Shown piece after piece: positions 17,179 to 26,139 of a DNA stretch of 64,000 nucleotides. Source of the DNA: Clostridioides mangenotii TR (GTDB lineage Bacteria; Bacillota; Clostridia; Peptostreptococcales; Peptostreptococcaceae). Position 1 is the stretch's first letter, and each line of letters starts with the position of its first letter. The stretch is taken from positions 1-64,000 of the forward strand of contig NZ_AXUS01000012.1 in the NCBI RefSeq assembly GCF_000498755.1, written 5' to 3'. A program made the translations under genes and the position numbers. The notes under the pieces are model-generated. The model had not been told where the DNA came from. It was given only the letters and a program-made list of their open reading frames with translations, and ran no database searches.

Positions 17179-18235
17179 TTATAGACTCCTTTATGAACCA
17201 ATTTTGAGTACTGTTTGCAATTTTTACAAGCAATAACATAACTGGGACTTCAGTTAATACACCAACTATAGTAGCTAGTGCGACTGGTGATGATGCTCCA
17301 AAAAGTGATATAGCAACTGCAACTGATAGCTCAAAGAAGTTCGATGCACCTATCATTCCTGCAGGAGCCGCTACATTATAAGGTAATTTTAATATTTTAC
17401 AAGCTGTGTATGCTATAGCAAATATCAAGAATGTTTGAATTGTCAGCGGTACAGCAATAAGTACTATATGAAGAGGGTTATTTACAATAACATCTCCTTG
17501 GAATGAGAATATTAAAATTAAAGTTAATAGAAGTCCTATTGTAGTAACATTATCGAATTTTTTAATAAATACGTCGTTGTAATAGTCTTCACCTTTAGAT
17601 TTTATTACCAAAATTCTAGTTAATATACCACCAGCCAATGGAATTACAACAAATAAAACTACTGAAAGTAAAAGTGTATTCATAGGAACTGTAATATCAC
17701 TAACCCCTAATAAAAATGCAACAATTGGTGCAAAAGCAATTAATATAATTAAATCATTTGTAGCAACCTGAACTACAGTATATGCTGGATCTCCTTTAGT
17801 AAGATGGCTCCATACAAAAACCATTGCAGTACATGGAGCAGCACCTAATAAAACTGCTCCAGCAAGATAATCTTTTGCTAGATCAACTGGTATTATATTT
17901 TTAAAAACTACATAAAAAAAGAATGAAGCGATTGCATACATAGTAAAAGGTTTAATTAACCAATTTGTAACCCAGGTAACAAACAGTCCTTTTGGTCTTT
18001 TACCTACGTTTTTGATACTTTTAAAATCTACCTTCATCATCATAGGGTAGATCATAAGCCAAATAAGTATGGCAATTGGTACTGACACTTGGGCGTATTC
18101 AAATTTATTTAAAAATTGCGGTATTGATGGTATAAATTTACCTATAAAAATACCTATTGCCATACATATGAGAACCCATACAGTTAAATATTTCTGAAAA
18201 AATCCTATTCCACTGGTTTTATTATTATTGCTCAT
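17171..18235 (-). CDS. acr3: Arsenite efflux permease, Acr3 family
   Basis: A 354-residue membrane protein with about ten hydrophobic helices. LLGAAPCTAMVFVWSHLTKGDPAYTVVQVATND carries the conserved cysteine of Acr3 permeases in helix 4, and GMIGASNFFELSVAVAISLFG is another family signature. It exports arsenite, possibly energised by ArsA. The start is preceded by CGGAGGT. A hairpin lies in the gap to arsD. Confidence 0.95.
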   Translation of the reverse strand: MSNNNKTSGIGFFQKYLTVWVLICMAIGIFIGKFIPSIPQFLNKFEYAQVSVPIAILIWLMIYPMMMKVDFKSIKNVGKRPKGLFVTWVTNWLIKPFTMYAIASFFFYVVFKNIIPVDLAKDYLAGAVLLGAAPCTAMVFVWSHLTKGDPAYTVVQVATNDLIILIAFAPIVAFLLGVSDITVPMNTLLLSVVLFVVIPLAGGILTRILVIKSKGEDYYNDVFIKKFDNVTTIGLLLTLILIFSFQGDVIVNNPLHIVLIAVPLTIQTFLIFAIAYTACKILKLPYNVAAPAGMIGASNFFELSVAVAISLFGASSPVALATIVGVLTEVPVMLLLVKIANSTQNWFIKESINE

Positions 18236-18386
18236 ATATTACCTCCGTATTTTTATTTTATAAAGACGTATCTATCTATTATTTATTATATTATTTAAAT
18301 AACTGCTAACATAAAATTGCCAGTTTTGATGTTTTATTTTTTAAAAATGAATTTTTTATTTAAAGAGGGGATTAACGATATGTTTA

Positions 18387-18412
18387 GGATGTGTAAGTAT
18401 TCTTACACATCC
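18387..18412. terminator. Hairpin between arsD and acr3
   Basis: GGATGTGTAAG and CTTACACATCC form a perfect 11-base stem with a four-base loop. There is no T-run, so it may act as an mRNA stabiliser or partial terminator setting the ratio between regulator and pump genes. Confidence 0.55.
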
Positions 18413-18442
18413 ACATAGATTTTAAGAATTAGAGAAGTTTAT

Positions 18443-18805
18443 CTAGCAACAGCTACTGTCACCACCACAACAACTATTATTTGCTGTACTATCTATTTCT
18501 ACAACAAGTATGCCTGTATATTTATAAAATTCATCACTAGTTAGATGTGATTTTGTTTTAACTATTTCTCCATCAACAATTGTGATTGGTAAAATATCAT
18601 TATCTTCTGTAAGTAAATTGTTTACATCTTTATTCGTGATGAAAGCTTGAGGTTCGCTAGCTAAATTATATCTAGTAATACCAGCGCCTTGTTTCTTCAG
18701 ACTGTCTACAACAGTTGCAACTCTTAAAAGTTCAGTATCTACACTTGGGCCACATACTCCAGTTGAACAGCACATTGCTGGATCATATATTTCAATTTTT
18801 TTCAT
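18443..18805 (-). CDS. arsD: Arsenite metallochaperone ArsD
   Basis: A 120-residue protein that hands arsenite to ArsA. The essential cysteines are at positions 12, 13 and 18 (PAMCCSTGVCGP), and vicinal pairs NSCCGGDSSCC close the protein, as in ArsD of pump operons. It sits between arsR and acr3, 12 bases after arsR, with AGGAGG before the ATG. Confidence 0.95.
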   Translation of the reverse strand: MKKIEIYDPAMCCSTGVCGPSVDTELLRVATVVDSLKKQGAGITRYNLASEPQAFITNKDVNNLLTEDNDILPITIVDGEIVKTKSHLTSDEFYKYTGILVVEIDSTANNSCCGGDSSCC

Positions 18806-18817
18806 AGTTATTGCCTC

Positions 18818-19147
18818 CTATAATTTTTTATTGGAATTACATCTTTCATCGTCTTTAGATAGATTATCTTTAGTTTTATTAATTTCTAATAAAAAATCTT
18901 TTAATTCTAAAATTTTATTATTTTTTAAAGTATATTTCATCCAAGACCCATCTTTTCTAGCACTTACAAGATCACATGCAATTAACATTTTCATGTGATA
19001 AGAAAGTGTAGGTTGTGTTATATTAACTTCATCTAAGATATTACAAGCACATAATTCATTGTCAGATAACATATTTAAAATTTTAAGTCTAGTTTCATCT
19101 GTTAAAGCTTTAAAGATTAAAGCATATTCAGCGTAAGAATAATTCAT
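18818..19147 (-). CDS. arsR: ArsR-family arsenite-responsive repressor
   Basis: A 109-residue winged-helix repressor. The metal-binding signature ELCACNILDEV is in the recognition helix region, followed by ITQPTLSYHMKML. It should leave DNA when As(III) binds. A 22-base inverted repeat directly upstream is a likely operator. Confidence 0.94.
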   Translation of the reverse strand: MNYSYAEYALIFKALTDETRLKILNMLSDNELCACNILDEVNITQPTLSYHMKMLIACDLVSARKDGSWMKYTLKNNKILELKDFLLEINKTKDNLSKDDERCNSNKKL

Positions 19148-19183
19148 ATTAACACCTCTTAATTTTAGGATTTATATTTTCAT

Positions 19184-19237
19184 ATATTATTATATACAAG
19201 ATATTTATAATTATCAATATCTTGTATATAATAATAT
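19184..19237. promoter_or_regulatory. Operator-like inverted repeat upstream of arsR
   Basis: A 22-base perfect arm (core ATATACAAGATATT) pairs with AATATCTTGTATAT... around a ten-base spacer. It lies between arsA and arsR, about 40 bases before arsR, and probably controls arsR-arsD-acr3-arsC. It could alternatively be a very AT-rich hairpin. Confidence 0.65.
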
Positions 19238-19349
19238 GATGGTATATGTTATCTAAAAATATACTAGATTGATTTTAAGCATTTACTTTATTAAAATACT
19301 TCTCATTTAACTTCAATGCTACATAACTATAAAACTGAACAATTTTATT

Positions 19350-21110
19350 TTAAGAAATTATCTCAAGTAAAGCTTTGTCATTAACTTCTTTTGGTAACCA
19401 TTTTATGACAGCATAGTTTCCAGATGAAATTCTATTTACTTCATTTATCCATTTTATTTCACTATTAGCCTTTGCTTGTAAAAGTGGAGATTTAGTACCT
19501 GTCATTAACATACTTTGATTAATAACCCACCATTTAGAGTGTATATCAGCTCTCTTAAGATCTTCATTCAATCTTTGTGCTTCAAATACAGGTGTTGTTT
19601 CAGGAAGAGTAACTATAACAACTTCAGTCTCTTTTTCATCTCTAAGTCTTGGTAATAATCTCTTAACTGATTCTGGAATATTACCTTGAGTTCTCTCAAC
19701 TTCTTTGTGATAACTTTGAGTTGAATCTAAAAGGAGTAAAGTGTGACCAGTAGGGGCAGTGTCTATTACAACAACCTCATCATCAGCTTTTTCAACAACT
19801 TCAGCAAATGCTCTAAATACAGCTATTTCTTGTGTACATGGAGAACGTAGATCTTCTTTTATATATTCTAAGTCGTCACCACTCATAGTTTCTGATGCTT
19901 TACTAATTACTTCATCTTGGTATTTCTTAAGTTCATCTTTTTCATTTATATCACTTATTGTGATATTATCATGTGAACTCATAATATATTTTATATGATT
20001 TGCTGGATCTGTAGTTGTAAGGTGAACTTTAACACCTTTTTTAGCTAATCCTAGAGCAATAGCTGAAGCCACAGTAGTTTTACCAACACCGCCTTTACCC
20101 ATAGTAAATATTACTTTTTTATTAGTTTTATAGAAATCTTCTATAAGATCGTTTATAGAAGGAGAGTTTTCATTATCCAAAGTGTCAGTTTCTATTACTG
20201 AGTTATCACCTTTTAACATCATTCTGATACTATTTATACCAGATACATTGTAAGAACGCAGTGGAACAGTATAAGTTGTGATATCTTTTATTCCAGTAGG
20301 GATATCGTTTAAAGATGCTTGTTGCTTGTTGTATAGTTCAGTGGAGACTTCATCATCCTCTTGTACATTTTCCATAACACCATTAACGACTAAAATCTGA
20401 TTGTTAACTCCTAATTGTCTCAATTCTTCTGATGCTCTTTCTGCTTCAATTAGAGTAGGTTTTTCAGGTCTTGCTACAAGTACAAGCGTTGTCAAATCTC
20501 CATTAGCTAGTGTATCAACAGCATCTTTATAGACTTCTTTCTTTTCTTCTAGTCCAGAAAGTTGCCCAAGACATGAAGCTCCATGAGTACTTTCACTTAT
20601 AAAGTTAGTCCATGCAGATGGAAGTTGAAGCATTCTAAGTGTGTGTCCTGTGGGAGCTGTATCGAAAATAATATAGTCGTATCTATCTTTAACTTCTTCA
20701 TCAGCAAGATAATTTGTAAATTCATTAAAAGCAGCTATTTCTACAGTACACGATCCAGATAATTGTTCTTCCATATTTGCAAGTACTGCTTCTGGAAGTT
20801 TTCCTTTATATGGCCCTATGACAGAGTCTCTGTATTCTTTTGCAGCTTCTTCTGGATTTAGATTAACCACTGATAAGTTTGGGATTTCTTTTATTTCAGT
20901 TGCTCTATTATTTAGATCTGTATTAAATACATCTTGTAGATTTGAAGCAGGATCAGTGCTTATAAGTAAAACTTTTTTACCAGCATCAGCTAATGTAACA
21001 GAAGTTGCACAAGCTACAGAAGTTTTACCAGCTCCACCTTTACCCGTATAAAATAAATATTTTGTTAAGTCTAATTCATCAACATCAAATTGTTTGAACA
21101 TATTATTCAT
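19350..21110 (-). CDS. arsA: Arsenite-transporting ATPase ArsA, two-domain form
   Basis: A 586-residue ATPase with two homologous halves. The first P-loop GKGGAGKTS is at about residue 25, the second GKGGVGKTT at about 340; each half has the signal DTAPTGHTLR/L motif. It energises arsenite efflux together with a membrane partner. It is the first gene of the ars cluster and has its own operator-like repeats upstream. The start is ATG 21110 or ATG 21101, both behind AAAGGTG. Confidence 0.95.
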   Translation of the reverse strand: MNNMFKQFDVDELDLTKYLFYTGKGGAGKTSVACATSVTLADAGKKVLLISTDPASNLQDVFNTDLNNRATEIKEIPNLSVVNLNPEEAAKEYRDSVIGPYKGKLPEAVLANMEEQLSGSCTVEIAAFNEFTNYLADEEVKDRYDYIIFDTAPTGHTLRMLQLPSAWTNFISESTHGASCLGQLSGLEEKKEVYKDAVDTLANGDLTTLVLVARPEKPTLIEAERASEELRQLGVNNQILVVNGVMENVQEDDEVSTELYNKQQASLNDIPTGIKDITTYTVPLRSYNVSGINSIRMMLKGDNSVIETDTLDNENSPSINDLIEDFYKTNKKVIFTMGKGGVGKTTVASAIALGLAKKGVKVHLTTTDPANHIKYIMSSHDNITISDINEKDELKKYQDEVISKASETMSGDDLEYIKEDLRSPCTQEIAVFRAFAEVVEKADDEVVVIDTAPTGHTLLLLDSTQSYHKEVERTQGNIPESVKRLLPRLRDEKETEVVIVTLPETTPVFEAQRLNEDLKRADIHSKWWVINQSMLMTGTKSPLLQAKANSEIKWINEVNRISSGNYAVIKWLPKEVNDKALLEIIS

Positions 21111-21141
21111 CACCTTTCATTTTTGTTTAAATAAGTTAAAA

Positions 21142-21200
21142 CATATAGATAAGTGTCTATATGAATATTATATGAAATATATAGATATGTGTCAATATGC
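21142..21200. promoter_or_regulatory. Operator-like repeats upstream of arsA
   Basis: CATATAGA and TCTATATG flank a six-base spacer (21142-21163); a similar motif, ATATAGATATGTGTCAATATG, follows after about 20 bases. The position just before the arsA ribosome site and the ATAGATA-GTGTCTAT form suit an ArsR/SmtB-type operator pair. Confidence 0.6.
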
Positions 21201-21714
21201 TTTGATAAAATAGAAAATCTTTATATATCAACAATAAATATAGAAAATATCTATGTTAATTTGATATATATTGAAAGATATTAAAACAAAAGCTAATGGA
21301 GTACTACAATACGAATACTCCAGTGTAAGAATGCAGTATTACAAAATAACTATTGCAGTATAAATAACAGATTACTCCAAAACAACTATGGAGAACTTTT
21401 TTTATAAAAATTATTCGCCAAAATGTATTAAAATTGTTATATTATATAAGCAGTAGATGAGATAGAATATAAGGATTATAGGAGTATTCCAAGTTAACTA
21501 TGGAGTACTCTTTTTTATTTTCTGATCATACATAATCTGTAGAATAACTGACTGAGAAATTTTAATTATACAATGACCTCATACAACTACATATGGTAAA
21601 ATTTAGTTATAATAAGTATAAATTTTTATTCTGAGAGTAATTATAAATAGCTGTAATATTACTAGTAGTTAAAAAGCTACTTTAAAAAATATAAGGTGGA
21701 CAGGAGATTAACCT
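21201..21714. other. Gene-free spacer with several small hairpins
   Basis: No gene is visible. GGAGTA...TACTCC hairpins (around 21299-21322) and two terminator-like repeats with the phrase ACTATGGAG followed by T-runs (around 21373-21402 and 21480-21517) occur. The flank of a decayed mobile element begins at its right edge. Confidence 0.55.
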
Positions 21715-21924
21715 ATGAAAAATAGATTTGGTTTATCACAAGGGGATGTTTTACAGAATGATGATATAATGAAGGCTTTTCGATGCAGTGGGCAGGGTGG
21801 TATGAGAAAATCAAATTCAACTAATACTCTTGTGTTAATATCAGATGAGGCGAAAGGGCTATATGAAGATAAGTGGTATAAAGATGAATTTCATTATACT
21901 GGCATGGGTAAAAATGGGGACTAA
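21715..21924 (+). pseudogene. Fragment of an McrA-like HNH restriction endonuclease, copy 1
   Basis: A 69-codon reading frame: FRCSGQGGMRKSNSTNTLVL, then ISDEAKGLYEDKW and FHYTGMGKNGD, which is the N-terminal start of a family of 5-methylcytosine-type HNH endonucleases; the rest, including the HNH motif, is missing. It has a plausible ribosome site (ACAGGAG). A second, more decayed copy of the same segment lies at 26794-26916. Confidence 0.65.
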
Positions 21925-22000
21925 AGCCTAGACTTTATTACTGTATAAAATAACCCAATAATAACCCAACTACGGGAAAGCTAACTAAAATAATAAAAAA

Positions 22001-22035
22001 AAAGACCCTCAGTTAATAAATAGCTGAGGGTCTTT
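22001..22035. repeat. Repeated hairpin unit, copy B
   Basis: AAAGACCCTCAG and CTGAGGGTCTTT form a strong stem. It is preceded by the phrase ACTACGGGAAAGCTAACTAA, which recurs in diverged form before copies C and E. Confidence 0.85.
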
Positions 22036-22036
22036 A

Positions 22037-22495
22037 TTATAGTTTAAATATATTATTTAGTGTATTTACAGCTTCAAATTTCTTTTCTTCCATAACCTCA
22101 GTATAGATGTTTATAGTAACAGATATATCACTATGTGCCATTAAAGCCTGTACTGTTTTTGGCGGAACATCATTTTCAAATAACCTTGTTGTATGTTTTT
22201 CTTAATCCATGAAATATAATTGGTTCTATTTCATTTAATTAAACAAGTATAACTTTAGGAAGAGGGATAGTCCTAATCGATTATCTGTCATAGGCTCATA
22301 TTCTACTACAGTATAATTCTTATTACCATTTTGCTCATATATAGGTTCATTCTGAAGAGTACGGCTAACTGTTAAACAGCAATTATTAAAGTCAATATCA
22401 GACCATTTAAGCCCTAATAATTCACCTCTAAGACCTGTACTAATTGATGGGCTCTGTATTTTTATCTCAATGCCCGTCAAGCCTTTTATTTAATC
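22037..22495 (-). pseudogene. Integrase (tyrosine recombinase) remnant, copy B
   Basis: The best preserved copy. On the minus strand it contains TGLRGELLGLKWSDIDF (box I with one residue lost from the usual TGLRRGE) and then, after a frame break, FENDVPPKTVQALMAHSDIS and the C-terminal end. The region between the two boxes is shortened and frameshifted, so it is not functional. Confidence 0.85.
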
Positions 22496-22559
22496 TGTTC
22501 TCCATACATACTAGATATTCAAGTAGTTCTATATCTTATACCTAACCCCAGTATAGTAC

Positions 22560-22588
22560 TTGACAATAATTATCAGAGGCGTTATAAT
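22560..22588 (+). promoter_or_regulatory. Sigma-A promoter with overlapping Fur box, feo operon
   Basis: TTGACA (22560-22565), a 17-base spacer and TATAAT (22583-22588) form a perfect consensus promoter. The sequence TGACAATAATTATCA over the -35 element matches a Fur box, so iron-loaded Fur should block polymerase. Confidence 0.85.
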
Positions 22589-22606
22589 TTAACAGAGTTT
22601 TAATAC

Positions 22607-22628
22607 AATAATGTAAATCATTATCAAT
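22607..22628 (+). promoter_or_regulatory. Second Fur box upstream of feoA
   Basis: ATAATGTAAATCATTATC closely follows the classical 19-base Fur palindrome and lies between the -10 element and the feoA ribosome site. Confidence 0.75.
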
Positions 22629-22645
22629 ATGTGGAGGGGGATTAT

Positions 22646-22864
22646 ATGAAACTATCTGACTGTAAAAGAGGACAAAACGTTCTTATAAAGAAGATAGGTG
22701 ATGCTAGCATTAAAATGCAAGCTATAAGACTTGGACTTTATGAGGGAGCTAAAGTAAACTGTTCGGCGAAAGTGCCTTGTGGACCAGTTGTATTAAGTAG
22801 TAGAATGCAAGAGATTGCAATAGGAAGAAATTTAGCAGAAAGTATAGAAGTTGAACTTTTATAG
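22646..22864 (+). CDS. feoA: FeoA, small SH3-like component of ferrous iron uptake
   Basis: A 72-residue protein, typical FeoA length, with MKLSDCKRGQNVLIKKI, then RLGLYEGAKVNC and a final IAIGRNLAESIEV strand. It binds the cytoplasmic part of FeoB. The ATG at 22646 is chosen because of GGAGGGGG six bases upstream. It is the first gene of the iron-regulated feo operon. Confidence 0.93.
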   Translation: MKLSDCKRGQNVLIKKIGDASIKMQAIRLGLYEGAKVNCSAKVPCGPVVLSSRMQEIAIGRNLAESIEVELL

Positions 22865-22882
22865 ACGGGGGTTATTAAATTA

Positions 22883-24727
22883 ATGAGTTGTTGTAAAAGC
22901 TTAAGAATTGACATACCAGAAGGGGCTAAAACCATTGTACTTGCAGGTAATCCTAATGTTGGGAAATCTGTATTTTTTAATGCCCTAACAGGAATTTATG
23001 TAGACGTTTCTAATTTCTCTGGAACAACAGTTGACATATCGCATGGCAAGTACAAAGGTGATGTGGTAATAGACACACCTGGTGTTTATGGAGTATCATC
23101 CTTTAATGATGAAGAAACAGTTGCTAAGGATGTTATAATAACAGGAGATATAATACTTAACATAGTAGATGCTCTTCATATTGAAAGAGACTTATTTTTA
23201 ACAAAGCAGATTATAGATTCTGGAAAGAAAGTAATAGTTGCTCTTAATATGATGGATGATGTAGAAAGAAATGGTATTAAGATCGACGTTGATAGGCTAA
23301 GTAATCTTTTAGGTGTTCCTGTAATACCTACGGTTGCTACTAAGAAAAAAGGATTAGATGAAGTAAAAGAAAAAATATTTTCAGCTAAGGTAGGAAATAT
23401 TAACTCTGATATCGAAAGTATAGTTAGAGAATACAGAGAAATCGTTGATATTGAAAGTGAAGCCCTAATGATAGGAGAAGATGATGAGGAAACTCTTGAA
23501 AAATACAATGTACAAGCACCTAATAAAAGAGACGAAATTTATGCAGCAAGAAGAAAAGAAGTTGATGAGATTGTTAAAGAGATAATATTAACAGATGCTG
23601 TTAATAAAGGTATTAGAGAAAAAATAGGATACTATATGTTAAAACCACTAACAGGTATTCCGATATTACTTGCAATACTATTCGTTATGTATAAGGTAAT
23701 CGGGGTATTTGTAGCTGGAGATGTTGTTGACTTCTTATTAGATGGCTTTTTCGTTCCTATTTACGAACCATTTGTTAGAAGCATAACAGGTACTATTACT
23801 GGTGGTCAAGAAGGATTTATTTTTGATCTTTTTGCTGGAGAGTATGGAATTCTTACATTAACGGCATCATATATATTTGGACTTCTACTACCACTAGTTA
23901 TATCATTCTATTTCTTTATGTCTTTAATGGAGGACTCAGGATACCTTCCAAGACTTGCAGCTCTTACTGATAGACTATTATCATTCTTTGGATTAAACGG
24001 TAGAGCTATTATTCCTATGATACTTGGATTTGGTTGTGTATCAATGGCAACTATAACAACAAGACTTCTAGGAACAAGAAGAGAAAAAGTAATAGCTACA
24101 GCACTTTTAGGACTTACAATACCATGTTCAGCTCAGCTTGGGGTTATTGCAGGTATGATTGCACCTTTAGGTGGGAAGTACTTAGCATTGTATGTAGGTA
24201 CAATAGTTATTGTTTTTGTTTTAGCAGGAACAGCACTTAACAAAATTTTACCAGGGAAATCATCGGATTTATTTATAGATCTTTCACCAGTAAGACTCCC
24301 AAAATTCTCAAACGTATTAGTTAAGACATGGTCTAAGACTAAGATGTTTATAAAGGAAGCAATGCCACTGTTTGCACTAGGAGCGGTTATAATAACTGTT
24401 CTAGATGCTACCAATATGCTAACTTGGATTCAAAATGCAGTAGCACCAATTACTGAGAGTTTCTTAGGTCTTCCTAAGGAAGCTGCAACATCATTTGTAA
24501 TGGGTATAATAAGAAGAGACTTTGGAGCAGCAGGGCTTACTGACCTTGTTCTTACACCAATGCAAACAATTGTTGCTCTAATAACAATTACTTTATTTGT
24601 TCCTTGTATAGCAGCTATTATGCTTATATTTAAGGAAAGAAGTAAAACAGAAGCTATTTCTATATGGGTTGGAAGCTTTATAGTTGCATTTTTAGTTGGA
24701 GGAGCAGTAGCACAAATTTTTATGTAA
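22883..24727 (+). CDS. feoB: Ferrous iron transporter FeoB
   Basis: A 614-residue protein with an N-terminal G-protein domain (G1 GNPNVGKS, G3 DTPGVYG, G4 NMMD) and about eight membrane helices carrying two Gate motifs, including LGFGCVSMATITTR and TIPCSAQLGV. It imports Fe(II). It is shorter than the E. coli protein, as is common in clostridia. An unusual Cys-Cys pair follows the initiator. Confidence 0.95.
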   Translation: MSCCKSLRIDIPEGAKTIVLAGNPNVGKSVFFNALTGIYVDVSNFSGTTVDISHGKYKGDVVIDTPGVYGVSSFNDEETVAKDVIITGDIILNIVDALHIERDLFLTKQIIDSGKKVIVALNMMDDVERNGIKIDVDRLSNLLGVPVIPTVATKKKGLDEVKEKIFSAKVGNINSDIESIVREYREIVDIESEALMIGEDDEETLEKYNVQAPNKRDEIYAARRKEVDEIVKEIILTDAVNKGIREKIGYYMLKPLTGIPILLAILFVMYKVIGVFVAGDVVDFLLDGFFVPIYEPFVRSITGTITGGQEGFIFDLFAGEYGILTLTASYIFGLLLPLVISFYFFMSLMEDSGYLPRLAALTDRLLSFFGLNGRAIIPMILGFGCVSMATITTRLLGTRREKVIATALLGLTIPCSAQLGVIAGMIAPLGGKYLALYVGTIVIVFVLAGTALNKILPGKSSDLFIDLSPVRLPKFSNVLVKTWSKTKMFIKEAMPLFALGAVIITVLDATNMLTWIQNAVAPITESFLGLPKEAATSFVMGIIRRDFGAAGLTDLVLTPMQTIVALITITLFVPCIAAIMLIFKERSKTEAISIWVGSFIVAFLVGGAVAQIFM

Positions 24728-24738
24728 GAGGTGTTTAA

Positions 24739-24999
24739 ATGGAAATAACATGCGAAACTTGTGGATATATAGCTAAAAATGAAATAATATGTCCAAGATG
24801 CAGGAAACCTTTAGTTTCTTTAACCTGCAATGGAAATTGTTTATCTTGTAATACAAGTAAGAAAAAAATAAAGGCAAATGCCTGTAATATAAAAAATGCT
24901 CCTATCACTAGGAGTATTTTTTGTTTGTTTGCTATAGCTTTACATCATAAAATAGACAAAATAAGAAGATACCCAAACGGCAATTTGGATGTAATGTAA
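24739..24999 (+). CDS. Small zinc-ribbon protein of the feo operon
   Basis: An 86-codon frame 11 bases after feoB. The first half has paired cysteine motifs (CETC, CPRC, CNGNC, CNTS) typical of small zinc-ribbon partners in clostridial feo operons. From about residue 52 the sequence looks unlike a protein, because an intrinsic terminator (24899-24922) lies inside the frame; the true ancestral stop was probably lost before it. The function is not known. Confidence 0.65.
   Translation: MEITCETCGYIAKNEIICPRCRKPLVSLTCNGNCLSCNTSKKKIKANACNIKNAPITRSIFCLFAIALHHKIDKIRRYPNGNLDVM
24899..24922 (+). terminator. feo operon terminator, inside the last reading frame
   Basis: CTCCTA-TCAC-TAGGAG followed by TATTTTTT is a clean intrinsic terminator, but it lies 80 bases before the in-frame stop of the zinc-ribbon gene, so a transcript ending here would carry no stop codon. 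Confidence 0.75.
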
Positions 25000-25074
25000 G
25001 TAAATTACTAAAATGTATAGTCTGGAATTAAAAATAATAACACAACTAGCGGAAGGTTAGTTAAAATAATATAA

Positions 25075-25119
25075 AAAGATAGACCCTAAACTATTTATTA
25101 GCTGAGGTCTATCTTTTTA
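25075..25119 (-). terminator. Terminator of the HxlR gene; repeated unit, copy C
   Basis: AAAAAGATAGACC and GGTCTATCTTTTT form a perfect 13-base stem. The loop and the preceding ACAACTAGCGGAAGGTTAG phrase match the repeated hairpin/integrase unit, but no integrase sequence remains here. Confidence 0.75.
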
Positions 25120-25121
25120 TA

Positions 25122-25517
25122 TTATTTGATGTCTTGGCATTTTTTACACTTATCTCCACATGCTTTTTCTTCTTTCATATTAATGGAGCCCCATTTTGCA
25201 AATTTGCCTAAAATAGGAATAATGCTATTACCTTTTTCAGTTATAGTATATTCAACTTTAGGAGGAACTTCATTGTACTGTTTGCGAAGTATAATTTCAT
25301 CAGATTCTAATTCTTTTAATGATTGAGCCAACATGGTGTTTGTAATATCTTCTAATTTTCTTTTTAAACTACTATATCTCGTTGGTTTACCTGATGCTAA
25401 TATGCAAAGAATAGGTAACTTCCACTTACCCCCAACAATGTCTAATGCGTACTTTATTGGACAAATCAACTCTTCACTATTTAAAATCATTTTTTCATTC
25501 CCTAAACTCATGATCAT
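25122..25517 (-). CDS. HxlR-family transcriptional regulator
   Basis: A 131-residue winged-helix protein: CPIKYALDIVGGKWKLPIL (with the N-terminal redox-type cysteine), RYSSLKRKLEDITNTMLAQSLKELE and VPPKVEYTITEKG are diagnostic of HxlR. The C-terminal CGDKCKKC motif is an extra cysteine cluster that could bind metal or sense redox state. It is divergent from a flavoprotein gene it probably controls. Confidence 0.92.
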   Translation of the reverse strand: MIMSLGNEKMILNSEELICPIKYALDIVGGKWKLPILCILASGKPTRYSSLKRKLEDITNTMLAQSLKELESDEIILRKQYNEVPPKVEYTITEKGNSIIPILGKFAKWGSINMKEEKACGDKCKKCQDIK

Positions 25518-25545
25518 TCAATCCTTCCAAGAGTATATTTTTTAG

Positions 25546-25558
25546 TACTATATTAGTA
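25546..25558. promoter_or_regulatory. Possible HxlR operator
   Basis: TACTA-TAT-TAGTA lies about 30 bases upstream of the HxlR start in the divergent promoter region. HxlR sites often have TACT/AGTA arms; the match is short. Confidence 0.4.
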
Positions 25559-25683
25559 TACTTTAGATACTTTATAAGTAAAAACTGCATACTTGTTTTA
25601 TATGTATTTTATATTAAAATTATATCAAAGGGTAATCCTTGGTACAAGTGATATCCTTAATATTAGTTTCTTAAAGGAGTGTA

Positions 25684-26082
25684 ATGATTATGAAAGCATT
25701 AGATTTTTTAAACAAAGCAGGAATTTATTATTTAGCAACAACTGAAGGTGATCAAGCTCGAGTACGCCCACTTGGTTTCGTTATGGAATTCAACGAAAAA
25801 CTTGCATTCTGTACATCAAACCAAAAGAAAATGTTTAAGCAACTTAATAATAATCCAAAAGTAGAAATCTGCTGTATTGATCAAAAATTTAACACTTTAC
25901 GTATTACGGGAAAAGCTACGTTTGCTACATCAAAAGAAACACAAATAAAAGCGCTTGAAATAATGCCAGATTTAAGCAAAATGTATTCAGTAGGAGATGG
26001 TAAATTTGAAATATTCTACATTGATGAAGCAATTGCTAAATGTTATTCAATGAGTGGTAAAAAAGTTGATATAGAGATTTAG
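25684..26082 (+). CDS. Pyridoxamine 5'-phosphate oxidase-like flavoprotein
   Basis: A 132-residue split-barrel protein: FLNKAGIYYLATTEGDQARVRPLGF and LAFCTSNQKKMFKQLNNNPKVEICC are typical of small FMN- or heme-binding PPOX-like proteins found beside HxlR regulators. Such proteins reduce quinones or other electrophiles. ATG 25690 is an alternative start with better spacing to AAAGGAG. Confidence 0.87.
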   Translation: MIMKALDFLNKAGIYYLATTEGDQARVRPLGFVMEFNEKLAFCTSNQKKMFKQLNNNPKVEICCIDQKFNTLRITGKATFATSKETQIKALEIMPDLSKMYSVGDGKFEIFYIDEAIAKCYSMSGKKVDIEI

Positions 26083-26139
26083 TTTAAAAATAATTACTTA
26101 CTATATTTACATATTTATCTCGGAGGGGGTACAGTTAAT

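Noticed and set aside
16774-21113. The ars cluster as a novel system.
   Set aside because: All five genes are standard arsenic resistance components; only the operators are of interest.
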